Source of the DNA: Anaerolineae bacterium
GTDB lineage: Bacteria > Chloroflexota > Anaerolineae > Aggregatilineales > Phototrophicaceae
Length of the DNA: 64,000 nucleotides
Direction: 5' to 3'
Assembly (NCBI GenBank): GCA_022821805.1
Contig: JAJECX010000003.1
Location: 310,001 to 374,000, forward strand
Made by a program: the position numbers and the translations under genes. Below, one piece after another: positions 18,679-27,195 of this stretch. The notes beneath the pieces are model-generated. The model searched no databases, had not been told where the DNA came from, and saw nothing but the letters and a program-made list of their open reading frames with translations. Position 1 is the first letter of the stretch; the number at the start of each line of letters is the position of its first letter.

Positions 18679-18751
18679 GGCCCCTTCGTCTAGCGGCCTA
18701 GGATGCCACCCTTTCAAGGTGGAGACACGGGTTCGAGTCCCGTAGGGGCTA
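18679..18751 (+). tRNA. tRNA-Glu (TTC)
   Basis: A full cloverleaf can be drawn: acceptor GGCCCCT/AGGGGCT, D arm with TCTAGCGGCCTAGGA, anticodon stem CCACC/GGTGG with loop CTTTCAA (anticodon TTC at 18713-18715), and T arm ACGGG/CCCGT around TTCGAGT. CCA is not encoded; the discriminator A is followed by CTG. The first acceptor pair is G-U as drawn. The gene has its own promoter and terminator. Confidence 0.95.
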
Positions 18752-18772
18752 CTGCCAAGCCGGATTGAGACC

Positions 18773-18802
18773 AACCCTTCACCGAGACGGTGGAGGGTTT
18801 TT
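18773..18802 (+). terminator. Rho-independent terminator after tRNA-Glu
   Basis: AACCCTTCACCG and CGGTGGAGGGTT form a 12-pair stem with one wobble pair around an AGA loop, running into five T residues (18798-18802). Confidence 0.85.
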
Positions 18803-18940
18803 GCATTGTCATGGTCAATACGCTACCATTCAGTTGACTGGATTGTCGTTTCGAGATGGATGCGCCAGTTGCAAGACGCAAGCGCAATCTGAAGCGTTGT
18901 CCAGTTGTCGATTAAGATAGACGAAGAGAGGGTAGAAATC

Positions 18941-20260
18941 ATGTTTGCCAAACGACTTACTTTGCTATTGATACTTGCTCTGGCAATTGCGCTGATGGTG
19001 GGCGCAGCTGCAGCGCAGGACAACAAGGTGACGCTGTGGGCGGCTGACAGCGATACCGGCAGTTGCTGGGCGCGGCTGCTGGTGGAGACCTTCCCGCGCG
19101 ACGACATCGAGGTCGAAGTTGTGCTGCAACCGGGCAGCGGCTTGGTTGACGCGCAGCGTACCGCGCTGCAAGGCGGCGCCGGTCCCGATATCACTTTCTC
19201 GCATGGTCCGTCGTTTATGCTGGAATTGGCAAACGCGGGTTTGCTGCTCTCGCTGGATCATTATGCCGACGAATACGGCTGGAACGAACGATTTGCGCCC
19301 TGGGCCTTGGATCTGGGCCGCGTGGAGGGTTCGCTATACAGCCTGTCCGAAGAATTAGAGACGGTCATTCTGTATTACAACAGAACCGTCTTTGAGGAGA
19401 ACGGCTGGGAGATCCCCACGACGATGGATGGGCTCTACGCCTTGGCTGACGCCATTCGCGAGGCGGGCTTGGTGGTAATGGGTCCGGCATTTGGCGAATG
19501 CGCGCCCTGCTTCGAGTGGGCGGTTAGCGTGTTCCTCAGCCATCACGCCGGTCCAGACAAGGTATATGAGGCTTTGACCGGTCAGCGTCCTTGGACCGAC
19601 CCAGCCTTCGTAGAGGCGATCACCGCGCTGAAAGATATCGTGCAGGATGGCTGGTACATGGGCGGCTTGGATCTCTTCTTCTCCGATACCTTCCAGCAAG
19701 CCCACTCGCTCTTCGGCGTCGGCGAGATCGCCATGAGCTTTGAAGGCACCTGGATGCTGGACAATTACCAGCGCGACTACTTCGGCGAGCCGGGTGGCAA
19801 CGAGAACGAGTGGGATTGGTTCGCCTTCCCGACGACCTTCTCCGAAGAGCCGCACTTCATCATCGGCGTCGGTTCAAGTTGGGGCATCAGCCAGTCGGCA
19901 AAGAACCCGGACGCCGCCGCCGCCGTGCTCGACTTCTATTACAGCACGAGCTATCAGGCGGAATCGCACAGTGTCTGCGGCAATGCGCCGGCGCCCCTGA
20001 TCTATGAAGGCGACGTCTTCGCTAATGCCGATCCACGCGAGGCGCGCCTTTATCAGGAGTTCGGCCAAGCGTCGGCAAAAGGCAACTACGGCTACACCAG
20101 CTGGAGCTTCTGGCCCGCCCGCACCAACGTCTGGCTATGGGAGCAGATCACGCGCGTCTATGACGATCAACTCTCGGTGGAAGATTACCTCGCCGGCATG
20201 CAAAAGGAATTCGAAGAAGAATTCGCCGAGGGCTTAATCCCGCCGATTCCGCCACGGTAA
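18941..20260 (+). CDS. CUT1 sugar ABC transporter substrate-binding protein
   Basis: A 439-residue extracellular solute-binding protein (family 1, MalE/UgpB-like). A Sec signal peptide (KRLTLLLILALAIALMVGAA, cut near AAAQD) is followed by KVTLWAADSDTGSCWARLL and the hinge segments typical of the family (LYSLSEELETVILYYNRTVF). There is no lipobox cysteine. The ATG at 18941 has GAGAGGG upstream; the frame is open to 18905. Two permease genes follow, but no ATPase, which is usual for CUT1 systems that share one ATPase. The ligand is unknown. Confidence 0.88.
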   Translation: MFAKRLTLLLILALAIALMVGAAAAQDNKVTLWAADSDTGSCWARLLVETFPRDDIEVEVVLQPGSGLVDAQRTALQGGAGPDITFSHGPSFMLELANAGLLLSLDHYADEYGWNERFAPWALDLGRVEGSLYSLSEELETVILYYNRTVFEENGWEIPTTMDGLYALADAIREAGLVVMGPAFGECAPCFEWAVSVFLSHHAGPDKVYEALTGQRPWTDPAFVEAITALKDIVQDGWYMGGLDLFFSDTFQQAHSLFGVGEIAMSFEGTWMLDNYQRDYFGEPGGNENEWDWFAFPTTFSEEPHFIIGVGSSWGISQSAKNPDAAAAVLDFYYSTSYQAESHSVCGNAPAPLIYEGDVFANADPREARLYQEFGQASAKGNYGYTSWSFWPARTNVWLWEQITRVYDDQLSVEDYLAGMQKEFEEEFAEGLIPPIPPR

Positions 20261-20272
20261 CGCTAACTATGA

Positions 20273-20307
20273 CCGGTGTTCCGGCTCTAGTTCAGCTGGA
20301 ACACCGG
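20273..20307 (+). promoter_or_regulatory. Hairpin between binding-protein and permease genes
   Basis: CCGGTGTTCC (20273-20282) and GGAACACCGG (20298-20307) form a perfect 10-pair stem with a 15-base loop, 12 bases after the binding-protein stop. No T run follows, so it is more likely an mRNA-stabilising or partial-termination element than a full terminator. Confidence 0.7.
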
Positions 20308-20399
20308 CTCGTCTCGCGACCGAACGATAAGCAGCGCATGCCGGTCGAGAGCGGCAACTCTTGGATTGACCGACACCCGCATTCTTGAGGTTTGTCTTT

Positions 20400-21341
20400 A
20401 TGCAACGGGATTCCGCTACATTCAAAGGCAGCCAGCAAGCCGAGGCGCCCAGCGCGCCAAGGCTAGGTCAAAAATGGACGCGCTATCGCATCATGCGCTA
20501 TTACGTCGTGCCCTGGATCTTTCTGATACCCATACTGAGCTTGCACGCTTTTGTTGTGGTCATACCGGCGTTGCAGGGCGTCGTTTACTCGTTTACCGAC
20601 TGGTCCGGCATTGGCGAAGCCAAATTTATCGGCTTGCGCAATTTCGAAGAGATGTTCTTCGAAGATCAGAGCTATATTGACGCGCTGTCTAGGAACGTCC
20701 AGTGGATGATTTTCCGCGTAACCGTTCCTTTTGCCTTCGCTCTCTTTGGGGCAAGCCTGCTGGCAAAGGTGAAGCGCGGGGCGATGATTTATCGGACGGC
20801 GCTCTTCATGCCATTTATCCTGCCCAGCATCGTGACGGCGACGATCTGGCGTTATTTGTACAATCCTCGCTACGGCTTGCCCACGCTGGTCGGTTATGAC
20901 AAGGCTTTGCTGGGGCAGTCGGATACGGCGCTTTGGGCGATCGCCTTCGCTGATAATTGGCAATTTTGGGGCTTTCTCATGGTGCTGTTTTTGACCGCCA
21001 TGCAAGGCATTGATCCGGTGCTCTATGACGCGGCCAAGGTCGATGGCGCCAACCGCTGGCAGGAATTTTGGCATGTGACCTTGCCGGGCATTAGACCGGT
21101 GGTGCTGTTCATGATGATGATGGTGATGATCTGGGCATTCCTCGTCTTTGATTACGTCTTTATTCTAACGGGGGGCGGTCCCGCAGGCGCTACCGAGGTC
21201 ATCTCGATAGACATCTACAAGAACGCCTTCCAGCGCTTTGAAGCCGGTTACGCCGCCGCGCAGGGCATGACAATCTGCCTATTCGCTGGTTTCGTCGTCA
21301 GCGGTTTCGCCTTGCTGCGCAAGAGAGGATGGGATATATGA
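20400..21341 (+). CDS. CUT1 sugar ABC transporter permease (MalF/UgpA type)
   Basis: A 313-residue inner-membrane protein with six predicted helices and the ATPase-contact EAA-type loop AAKVDGANRWQEFWHVTLPG (residues ~209-228). The early segment FLIPILSLHAFVVVIPALQG is typical of the family. The ATG at 20400 is preferred over the in-frame TTG at 20385, with GAGG upstream. The downstream permease overlaps by four bases (ATGA). Confidence 0.88.
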   Translation: MQRDSATFKGSQQAEAPSAPRLGQKWTRYRIMRYYVVPWIFLIPILSLHAFVVVIPALQGVVYSFTDWSGIGEAKFIGLRNFEEMFFEDQSYIDALSRNVQWMIFRVTVPFAFALFGASLLAKVKRGAMIYRTALFMPFILPSIVTATIWRYLYNPRYGLPTLVGYDKALLGQSDTALWAIAFADNWQFWGFLMVLFLTAMQGIDPVLYDAAKVDGANRWQEFWHVTLPGIRPVVLFMMMMVMIWAFLVFDYVFILTGGGPAGATEVISIDIYKNAFQRFEAGYAAAQGMTICLFAGFVVSGFALLRKRGWDI

Positions 21342-22192
21342 TCGCAAGGCGCGAGTTTTTCCTATTCCGCAAACAGCGCGAGAACACCGCTTTCAATCAT
21401 ATTTTCTTATCCATTTTGGTGGTGTTCTCGCTGGGACCAGTGGTCTTGCTGGCGGTAAACTCATTCAAGTCGAACACAGAGATGGGCTTGAACCCGCTGG
21501 GTTTGCCACAGGAGTGGCGCTTTGAAAACTTCGGCCGCGCCTGGGAACAGGGCGAGTTCGAGCGCACATTCAAAAACAGCGTCATCTACGTTATTGGCAC
21601 TGTCTCGCTCGCGCTCATATTGTGTGGCTTGGCCGCCTATAGCCTGGCGCGCAAGAACCCGCCCGGCGCCAATTTCGTAATGTTGTATTTGCTGGTGGCC
21701 TCGACTGTACCCGTCTGGTTATACCTCGTGCCGCTATTCTTTTTATGGCGGCAGCTTGAATTCCTGAATACCTATCACGGGCTCATTCTAATCTATACGG
21801 CGTTCAACGCGCCCTTCTCAATTTTCCTCCTGCGTTCCTTTCTCATTGGTTTGCCCGTAGAACTGGAAGATGCCGCGCGTGTAGACGGCGCCAATGAGTT
21901 GCAGGTGCTGCTGAAGGTCATCGTGCCCTTGGCTTGGCCAGGCTTCCTGACGGTTGGGCTAGTTGTGGGCATAGGCGTCTGGAGCGAGTTTCAGGTGGCG
22001 GTGATCTTCACCCACAATCCGGAAATGTTCCCGGTGACTACGAGTTACTTCAAGTTCACCGACCGCTTCGGCCGCGACTGGTCGCTGACCAACGCCGGCG
22101 CCTTTATGATGGTCGCGCCGGTGCTGATCCTGTTCTTGGCGCTGCAGCGCCGATTTGTCGAAGGCTTGACGCAGGGCGGCGTCAAATTCTAG
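21338..22192 (+). CDS. CUT1 sugar ABC transporter permease (MalG/UgpE type)
   Basis: A 284-residue partner permease with the EAA-type loop DAARVDGANELQVLLKVIVP. The start is placed at ATG 21338, which overlaps the stop of the upstream permease and lies nine bases from AGAGGA (21323-21328). The in-frame ATG at 21329 has no room for a ribosome site. The protein ends in GLTQGGVKF, the usual MalG-family tail. Confidence 0.88.
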   Translation: MIARREFFLFRKQRENTAFNHIFLSILVVFSLGPVVLLAVNSFKSNTEMGLNPLGLPQEWRFENFGRAWEQGEFERTFKNSVIYVIGTVSLALILCGLAAYSLARKNPPGANFVMLYLLVASTVPVWLYLVPLFFLWRQLEFLNTYHGLILIYTAFNAPFSIFLLRSFLIGLPVELEDAARVDGANELQVLLKVIVPLAWPGFLTVGLVVGIGVWSEFQVAVIFTHNPEMFPVTTSYFKFTDRFGRDWSLTNAGAFMMVAPVLILFLALQRRFVEGLTQGGVKF

Positions 22193-22200
22193 ACGCCTGG

Positions 22201-23259
22201 CTAGGCGCGCAAATCCACCGCGAATTTGATTAGATCATCTGGACTTGCCAAAATTTGCTGGAAGACTTGCGTCGCATCGTCCAGCCCTTCATAGACGCGG
22301 TTGATAAGACCTTTTGCTTTCAGCCTGTCCTGCCGCATCATAGACAGGATGGTTTCGCCGACGCGCCGGTTGTTCCAATGCGGATAATCCCGCGTCTCAT
22401 GCCAGCCGCCACAGCCATTCGGCACGATCATTGTCAGATTGTTCATATGCCATTCTCGGCCCAGGAACAGGGTATGCGCTTCGCCTTGGTAGAAGCCAGC
22501 CGAGCAAATCGTCCCGTTGAATCGCACGCTGCGGATGGCGGTGCTCAAGCCCGGATAAACGCCGGTCAACTCGATACAGATATCGACGCCCATTTTGTCG
22601 GTCAAATCGCGGATGGCTAAGGCAACATCGCCGTCGCCGGGGTCAAGCGTATGGTCCGCCCCATAATCGCGCGCCAGCGCCCGGCGCTGTGGCAAGAAGT
22701 CTACTGCGACTAGGGTTTCCGCTCCAGCCGCTTTGGCGATGCTCACCGCCAGCAGCCCCAGCGCGCCCAGCCCAATGACAGCCACGCGGTCGCCATAACG
22801 AATCTTGGAATCGCGGATGCAGTGAATGGATACTTGCGCCGGCTCCATGCACAGCGCGATCAAGGGGTCGAGCTCGCCAGGGTCCCAGAGCCGGTCTTCA
22901 TGCACGACATTGGTTTCGCGGATGTCCATTAGCCCGACCACGGTATCGCCGACGGCGAAGCGCGTTACGCCCGCGCCCACCGCTTCGACCACGCCATAAC
23001 CGCTGGTGCCCGTCCCCCAAGGGTTTTCGGGGCTTGGGCGCCGCCCCCAGCCATCGTCATCGGAGTCAATGAATAGCCTGCGTTCGCTGTCATAGCGCTT
23101 GCCTTCGAAATTGCGTCCATCAAACATGGCAAAGGTGGTACCGTGTTTGCCGGAGGCGATCTCCGTCTGGACCAACACATCATTTTCGCCAAGCGCGCCA
23201 TCCTCATACTCGAGAACACTCGCTTCATGCATTCCGGTTACTGCTAAACGTCGGGGCAT
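22201..23259 (-). CDS. MDR-family (zinc-type) alcohol dehydrogenase-like protein
   Basis: A 352-residue medium-chain dehydrogenase with a GroES-like N-terminus and a Rossmann domain (VAVIGLGALGLLAVSIAKAA). The usual catalytic cysteine (CGTD-like) is absent: the position reads EIASGKHGTTFAM. The four-cysteine structural zinc lobe is also missing, although a Glu remains in CMEPAQVSIHC. It may therefore be metal-free or use other ligands. The ATG at 23259 has a purine-rich ribosome site; the frame is open to 23298. It converges on the CUT1 operon. Sugar or polyol oxidation is inferred. Confidence 0.75.
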   Translation of the reverse strand: MPRRLAVTGMHEASVLEYEDGALGENDVLVQTEIASGKHGTTFAMFDGRNFEGKRYDSERRLFIDSDDDGWGRRPSPENPWGTGTSGYGVVEAVGAGVTRFAVGDTVVGLMDIRETNVVHEDRLWDPGELDPLIALCMEPAQVSIHCIRDSKIRYGDRVAVIGLGALGLLAVSIAKAAGAETLVAVDFLPQRRALARDYGADHTLDPGDGDVALAIRDLTDKMGVDICIELTGVYPGLSTAIRSVRFNGTICSAGFYQGEAHTLFLGREWHMNNLTMIVPNGCGGWHETRDYPHWNNRRVGETILSMMRQDRLKAKGLINRVYEGLDDATQVFQQILASPDDLIKFAVDLRA

Positions 23260-23381
23260 CTTGAGTTTTCCTTTCCCTAGGCTTAGACTGGTCGGCAAAC
23301 TCGCATTGAGCCGCCGCGCGCAGCCAGATCATTGACTGATTCAAGATTATAGAAGGTGACGTCGCAAAAGCCAAACGGTCT

Positions 23382-24977
23382 TCAGGCGATGTCAGTGGGT
23401 TCAAGCTCAACCGCGACCAGGTGCGCGGTATCAGCGACATCGCCCGCGTTGGTATAGTCGACCAGGTAGATGCTCCCGTCTTCCCGCTGGATCCATGAGC
23501 TGTAACCGTGATCGGGCCAAGGCTTTTGCGCCGGATGATTGGCGTGAATCTGAATCATGCGCTCGCGCTGATATTGATCTGGATAGGCGCTGGACTCGGC
23601 CGACCACTCCCACTTGAAATCGTCGAGATTTGGATTGCCCAGCCGATACAAAACGCGCCGCCAGTAGCTGCGCCCACTTGCGCCCCATTGACCGAACTGC
23701 GTTCGTCGCAATGGATCACCGCCGTGAAAGTCATTGGCTGGCGTCTCCTCGCGGAATACACAAGCCTGCAAAACGGTTTCGCCATCCAGTTTGACTTGCA
23801 GCCATCCGCGCCGATGCCGAAGCGCTACCCTCTGATATCGAGTCATATCGGCGCAATGCCGAACTTCGTGCCGCCCGCGCGTAATGGATATGTGGTTTGG
23901 GGCGATTCTCAGCAATTGTCCCAGGCGGGATATCGACATGAATGCGACGTTATGGTCTCCAGCCGAGGCTTCGACGCGCAATTCCGCTTCAAAGTCGACA
24001 TCGCTGAAGGGCGATTCCGGCGGAAGCAGGCTATAGCGGCATTCATGTTCCGGTTGGTTGAATATGACAAGCGCATCCTTGATTAGCGTCGCGTCATATT
24101 TTCGTCTCGGTCCACCGACTGCGTATTGGCCCGCCGCTTCCTCGAGGTCGCCGACCCAAACGTAGGTCCCCAGTCCGCCATTCACATGCCGTCCAGTCGC
24201 GAGGACGCGCCCATCAGCGAGCCGTTTCGCATAGGGACGATGCAAAGCGAAGGGCAGCATTTTCGGCTCGGTCCAACTGTGGCCGCAATCGTCGGAGAAT
24301 GCGACAAATGAGGGAATGCCGCCGGAATGATTCTCGCGCATGACGCAGGCGAGGCGCCGTCCGCCAAGCGCGACAATGGCGCCCTCGCAGAAACGATGAT
24401 AGCCGTTGTGCGCGATCGTGCCGCGTTCCGTCCAGGTTGCTCCGCCATCCTCAGACGTCCAAAGGACCTGCGCGAATTCCTGGCTAGCCCCTCGCATGAG
24501 ATGGGAGGTGACGCCAAGCGTTCCGTCGGGAAGATCGAGAACGCGATCCGGTTCAAATCCGCCGATCCCGTTTTCCGTTTGCGCCGGCGACCAGGTGTCG
24601 CCGAGATCGTCGCTCCAATAGAGCCAATTGCCCGGCAGCTGATCTTCGTGAAAATGTCCGTCGTCATCATGGTCGACAATGATTACCAGGCGTCCATCGT
24701 TGAGCAGGCTCAGGCGAGGCGTGACCAGTCGCTCGTCGCCAGCGTCCAGGTCAGCGCGATCGATTTCACGATATTTGTACCAGGTTGCGCCTCGATCGTC
24801 GCTGGCCAGTAAGGTTAAGATCTGATCCTTCATGGACCAATGCGCGTCGACATCGCTGTAAATCAGGATATATCGCCCCGTTGGCAGGGCGACGATGTCC
24901 GGATTTTTGGTGAATCGACCTGAGCTGCGCCAGATGTCGAAGACCTTGTGAGCGACTGAGCGCGGGTGTATGTGCAT
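23382..24977 (-). CDS. Sialidase-like Asp-box beta-propeller protein
   Basis: A 531-residue protein with at least four Asp boxes (SDDRGATW, SDDLGDTW, SEDGGATW, SDDCGHSW) that mark a six-bladed sialidase-type propeller over residues ~15-320. A C-terminal region of ~200 residues (FSDVDFEAELRVEAS onward) looks like a beta-sandwich concanavalin-like module. The FRIP motif of true sialidases is not seen; the N-terminus reads GRFTKNPDIVALPTGRYILI instead, so the substrate is uncertain. ATG 24977 has GAGG eight bases upstream and no signal peptide; the frame extends to 25151. It is divergent from the GH127 gene. Confidence 0.7.
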   Translation of the reverse strand: MHIHPRSVAHKVFDIWRSSGRFTKNPDIVALPTGRYILIYSDVDAHWSMKDQILTLLASDDRGATWYKYREIDRADLDAGDERLVTPRLSLLNDGRLVIIVDHDDDGHFHEDQLPGNWLYWSDDLGDTWSPAQTENGIGGFEPDRVLDLPDGTLGVTSHLMRGASQEFAQVLWTSEDGGATWTERGTIAHNGYHRFCEGAIVALGGRRLACVMRENHSGGIPSFVAFSDDCGHSWTEPKMLPFALHRPYAKRLADGRVLATGRHVNGGLGTYVWVGDLEEAAGQYAVGGPRRKYDATLIKDALVIFNQPEHECRYSLLPPESPFSDVDFEAELRVEASAGDHNVAFMSISRLGQLLRIAPNHISITRGRHEVRHCADMTRYQRVALRHRRGWLQVKLDGETVLQACVFREETPANDFHGGDPLRRTQFGQWGASGRSYWRRVLYRLGNPNLDDFKWEWSAESSAYPDQYQRERMIQIHANHPAQKPWPDHGYSSWIQREDGSIYLVDYTNAGDVADTAHLVAVELEPTDIA

Positions 24978-25011
24978 GGAAATGACCTCGGATAGGCGAT
25001 TGCGATCACCC

Positions 25012-25046
25012 TCCTGTTTGACAGGAAACAGGCAATGATTTATATT
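25012..25046 (+). promoter_or_regulatory. Promoter with overlapping palindromic operator, upstream of GH127
   Basis: TTGACA (25018-25023), 17 bases and TATATT (25041-25046) form a near-consensus promoter reading toward the GH127 gene. The -35 box is the centre of the perfect inverted repeat TCCTGTTTGACAGGA (25012-25026). A second, overlapping repeat has arms CCTGTTT (25013-25019) and AAACAGG (25026-25032). A repressor bound here would block the -35. Confidence 0.65.
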
Positions 25047-25166
25047 GCTGAGATTATATCTCGCTTGACGTGATGCGCTCGGTGAACCGCGCTTTTTCGG
25101 TGCCCTGGCGTATGCAAAACGTCTTGCTTTGAGCGAATCGCAGAGATACATCTACGGAGACTGCCC

Positions 25167-27122
25167 ATGGTATCGCAAACCGTCGAACTTCATCGCCCGG
25201 TTCCACTCAATAGGGTAGATATCAGCCGTGGATTTTGGGGTGAAAGGCAAGCGGTAAACCGCGAGTTTACGATCCCGGCGATATATCAGAAGTTGGAAGA
25301 GACCGGGCGCATTGCCTCCTGGGCGATGGAGGGTCCAGCGTCGCCCCCGCCTTCGCACGAGCGGATTGGCGTTCGCGTATTCTGGGACTCGGATTCGGGC
25401 AAATGGTTGGAATCAGCCGCCTACAGTCTCGCCACCCATCCCGACGCGGAACTGGAAGCGACCGCTGATGCGCTGATTGACGCGATCGAAAGCGCCCAAT
25501 TCGATGACGGATACCTCAATACGTATTTCCCGGTGCATTTTCCCGAGGGGCAATGGGCCAATCTGCGCGACAATCACGAGATGTACAATGCCGGGCACTT
25601 GATGGAAGCGGCGGTCGCCTATCATCAAGCCACCGGGAAACGCAAACTGCTCGATGTTCTCGCGCGATTCTCCGATCATATCGCCGCAACCTTCGGGACG
25701 GAAGAAGGCAAGCGGCGCGGTTACCCGGGTCATCCGGAGATCGAGCTGGCGCTAGTCAAGATGTACCGTGAAACGGGCGAACAACGATTCTTGGATTTGG
25801 CGTCGTACTTGGTCGACGAACGCGGACAAGCGCCGCACTATTATGATCAGGAAGCCCATGATCGTGGCGAAAACGCGGAGAGTTACTGGGCGCGAACTTA
25901 TCGCTATTGTCAGGCGCATTTGCCCTTGCGGGAGCACACGGAGGCGAACGGACACTCGGTGCGCGCCTGCTATCTCTACGCCGGCATCGCCGATGTCGCG
26001 GTGGAAACCGGTGACGAAGACCTGCTTAGGCTGTCGCGCGTACTCTGGGACGACCTGACGCGGCATCAGATGTATGTGCATGGCGGGGTGGGGCCGTCGC
26101 ATCACAACGAGGGCTTCACTTTCGCTTATGATATGCCCACTGAGACCGCTTACTGCGAGACCTGCGCCGCCATCGCGCTGGCATTTTGGGCGCATCGCAT
26201 GTTCCATCTCGATCCTGACAGCCGCTACATTGATGTCATGGAGCTTGCCATCTACAACTCGTCACTGAGCGGGATTTCACATTCGGGCGACCGATTCTTT
26301 TACGCCAATCCGCTGACGGCTTACCCAGGGGTCAATCCGCAAGGCCGCTGGCACGAAAACATGGAGGACGGGCATCATCGCCGAACGCCCTGGTTTCACT
26401 GCCCCTGCTGCCCGCCGAATATCTCGCGCTTGATCGCCAGCATCGGCGAGCACGCTTATTCGCAGGCCGGCGATCGCGTCTACGTGCAGATGTATCACGA
26501 CAATGCGGTTTCATTGAATGTCGGCGGAAACGACCTGCGGGTGGTACAGGAGACACAATACCCGTGGGACGGGTCAGTGCAAATAACGGTGAATACGGCG
26601 CGGAGCGTCGCAATGGAATTGGCGCTGCGTATTCCCGACTGGTGCTATGATTATCAGCTTTCGGTCAATGGCGAAACGCAAGCGGCGTCAACGGAGCGGG
26701 GCTATGTGATCCTTGCGCGCGAATGGTCCGATGGCGACACAATAGAGTTGACGCTGGCGATGCCGGTCGAGCGGGTCATGCCGCATCCGAGCATCCGGCA
26801 GACTGCCGGCCAGATTGCGCTGCAGCGAGGACCCTTGGTCTACTGTCTCGAAGAAGTCGACAATGGATCGCGTTTAGCGAATGTCTGCATTCCTGAGAAT
26901 TCCGACTTGGACGTGTCGCTGGATAGCGAGTTGTTTGGCGGCGTCTCGGTGATTACCGGACAAGCCTTGCGCATTGAGCCAGCGGAAGAAAGCGCAGCGC
27001 TGTATCGTCACCACAGCCAAACGCGATACAATGAGGCGGCTTTCGAATTCAAAGCGATTCCCTACTATCTTTGGGCGAATCGTGAGCCGGGCGAGATGCG
27101 CGTCTGGGTTCGCTCAAGCTAG
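25167..27122 (+). CDS. GH127 beta-L-arabinofuranosidase (DUF1680 family)
   Basis: A 651-residue glycoside hydrolase of the family whose founding enzyme removes beta-L-arabinofuranose from arabino-oligosaccharides. The zinc-thiolate site is intact: CETC (Glu331, Cys333) and CPCCPPN (Cys414, Cys415), matching the Glu-x-Cys and Cys-Cys ligands of the characterised enzyme, with one of the paired cysteines acting as nucleophile. The (alpha/alpha)6 barrel covers residues ~15-430 and beta-sandwich domains follow. There is no signal peptide, so it acts in the cytoplasm on imported sugars. GGAG precedes the ATG, and a sugar transporter starts 73 bases after its stop. Confidence 0.9.
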   Translation: MVSQTVELHRPVPLNRVDISRGFWGERQAVNREFTIPAIYQKLEETGRIASWAMEGPASPPPSHERIGVRVFWDSDSGKWLESAAYSLATHPDAELEATADALIDAIESAQFDDGYLNTYFPVHFPEGQWANLRDNHEMYNAGHLMEAAVAYHQATGKRKLLDVLARFSDHIAATFGTEEGKRRGYPGHPEIELALVKMYRETGEQRFLDLASYLVDERGQAPHYYDQEAHDRGENAESYWARTYRYCQAHLPLREHTEANGHSVRACYLYAGIADVAVETGDEDLLRLSRVLWDDLTRHQMYVHGGVGPSHHNEGFTFAYDMPTETAYCETCAAIALAFWAHRMFHLDPDSRYIDVMELAIYNSSLSGISHSGDRFFYANPLTAYPGVNPQGRWHENMEDGHHRRTPWFHCPCCPPNISRLIASIGEHAYSQAGDRVYVQMYHDNAVSLNVGGNDLRVVQETQYPWDGSVQITVNTARSVAMELALRIPDWCYDYQLSVNGETQAASTERGYVILAREWSDGDTIELTLAMPVERVMPHPSIRQTAGQIALQRGPLVYCLEEVDNGSRLANVCIPENSDLDVSLDSELFGGVSVITGQALRIEPAEESAALYRHHSQTRYNEAAFEFKAIPYYLWANREPGEMRVWVRSS

Positions 27123-27195
27123 CTGGTGATTAGCTGGACTACAACGTCCGGATGGTTATTCACTTATTGGTACGAGTTCTAGAAGGAGCGGAAAC

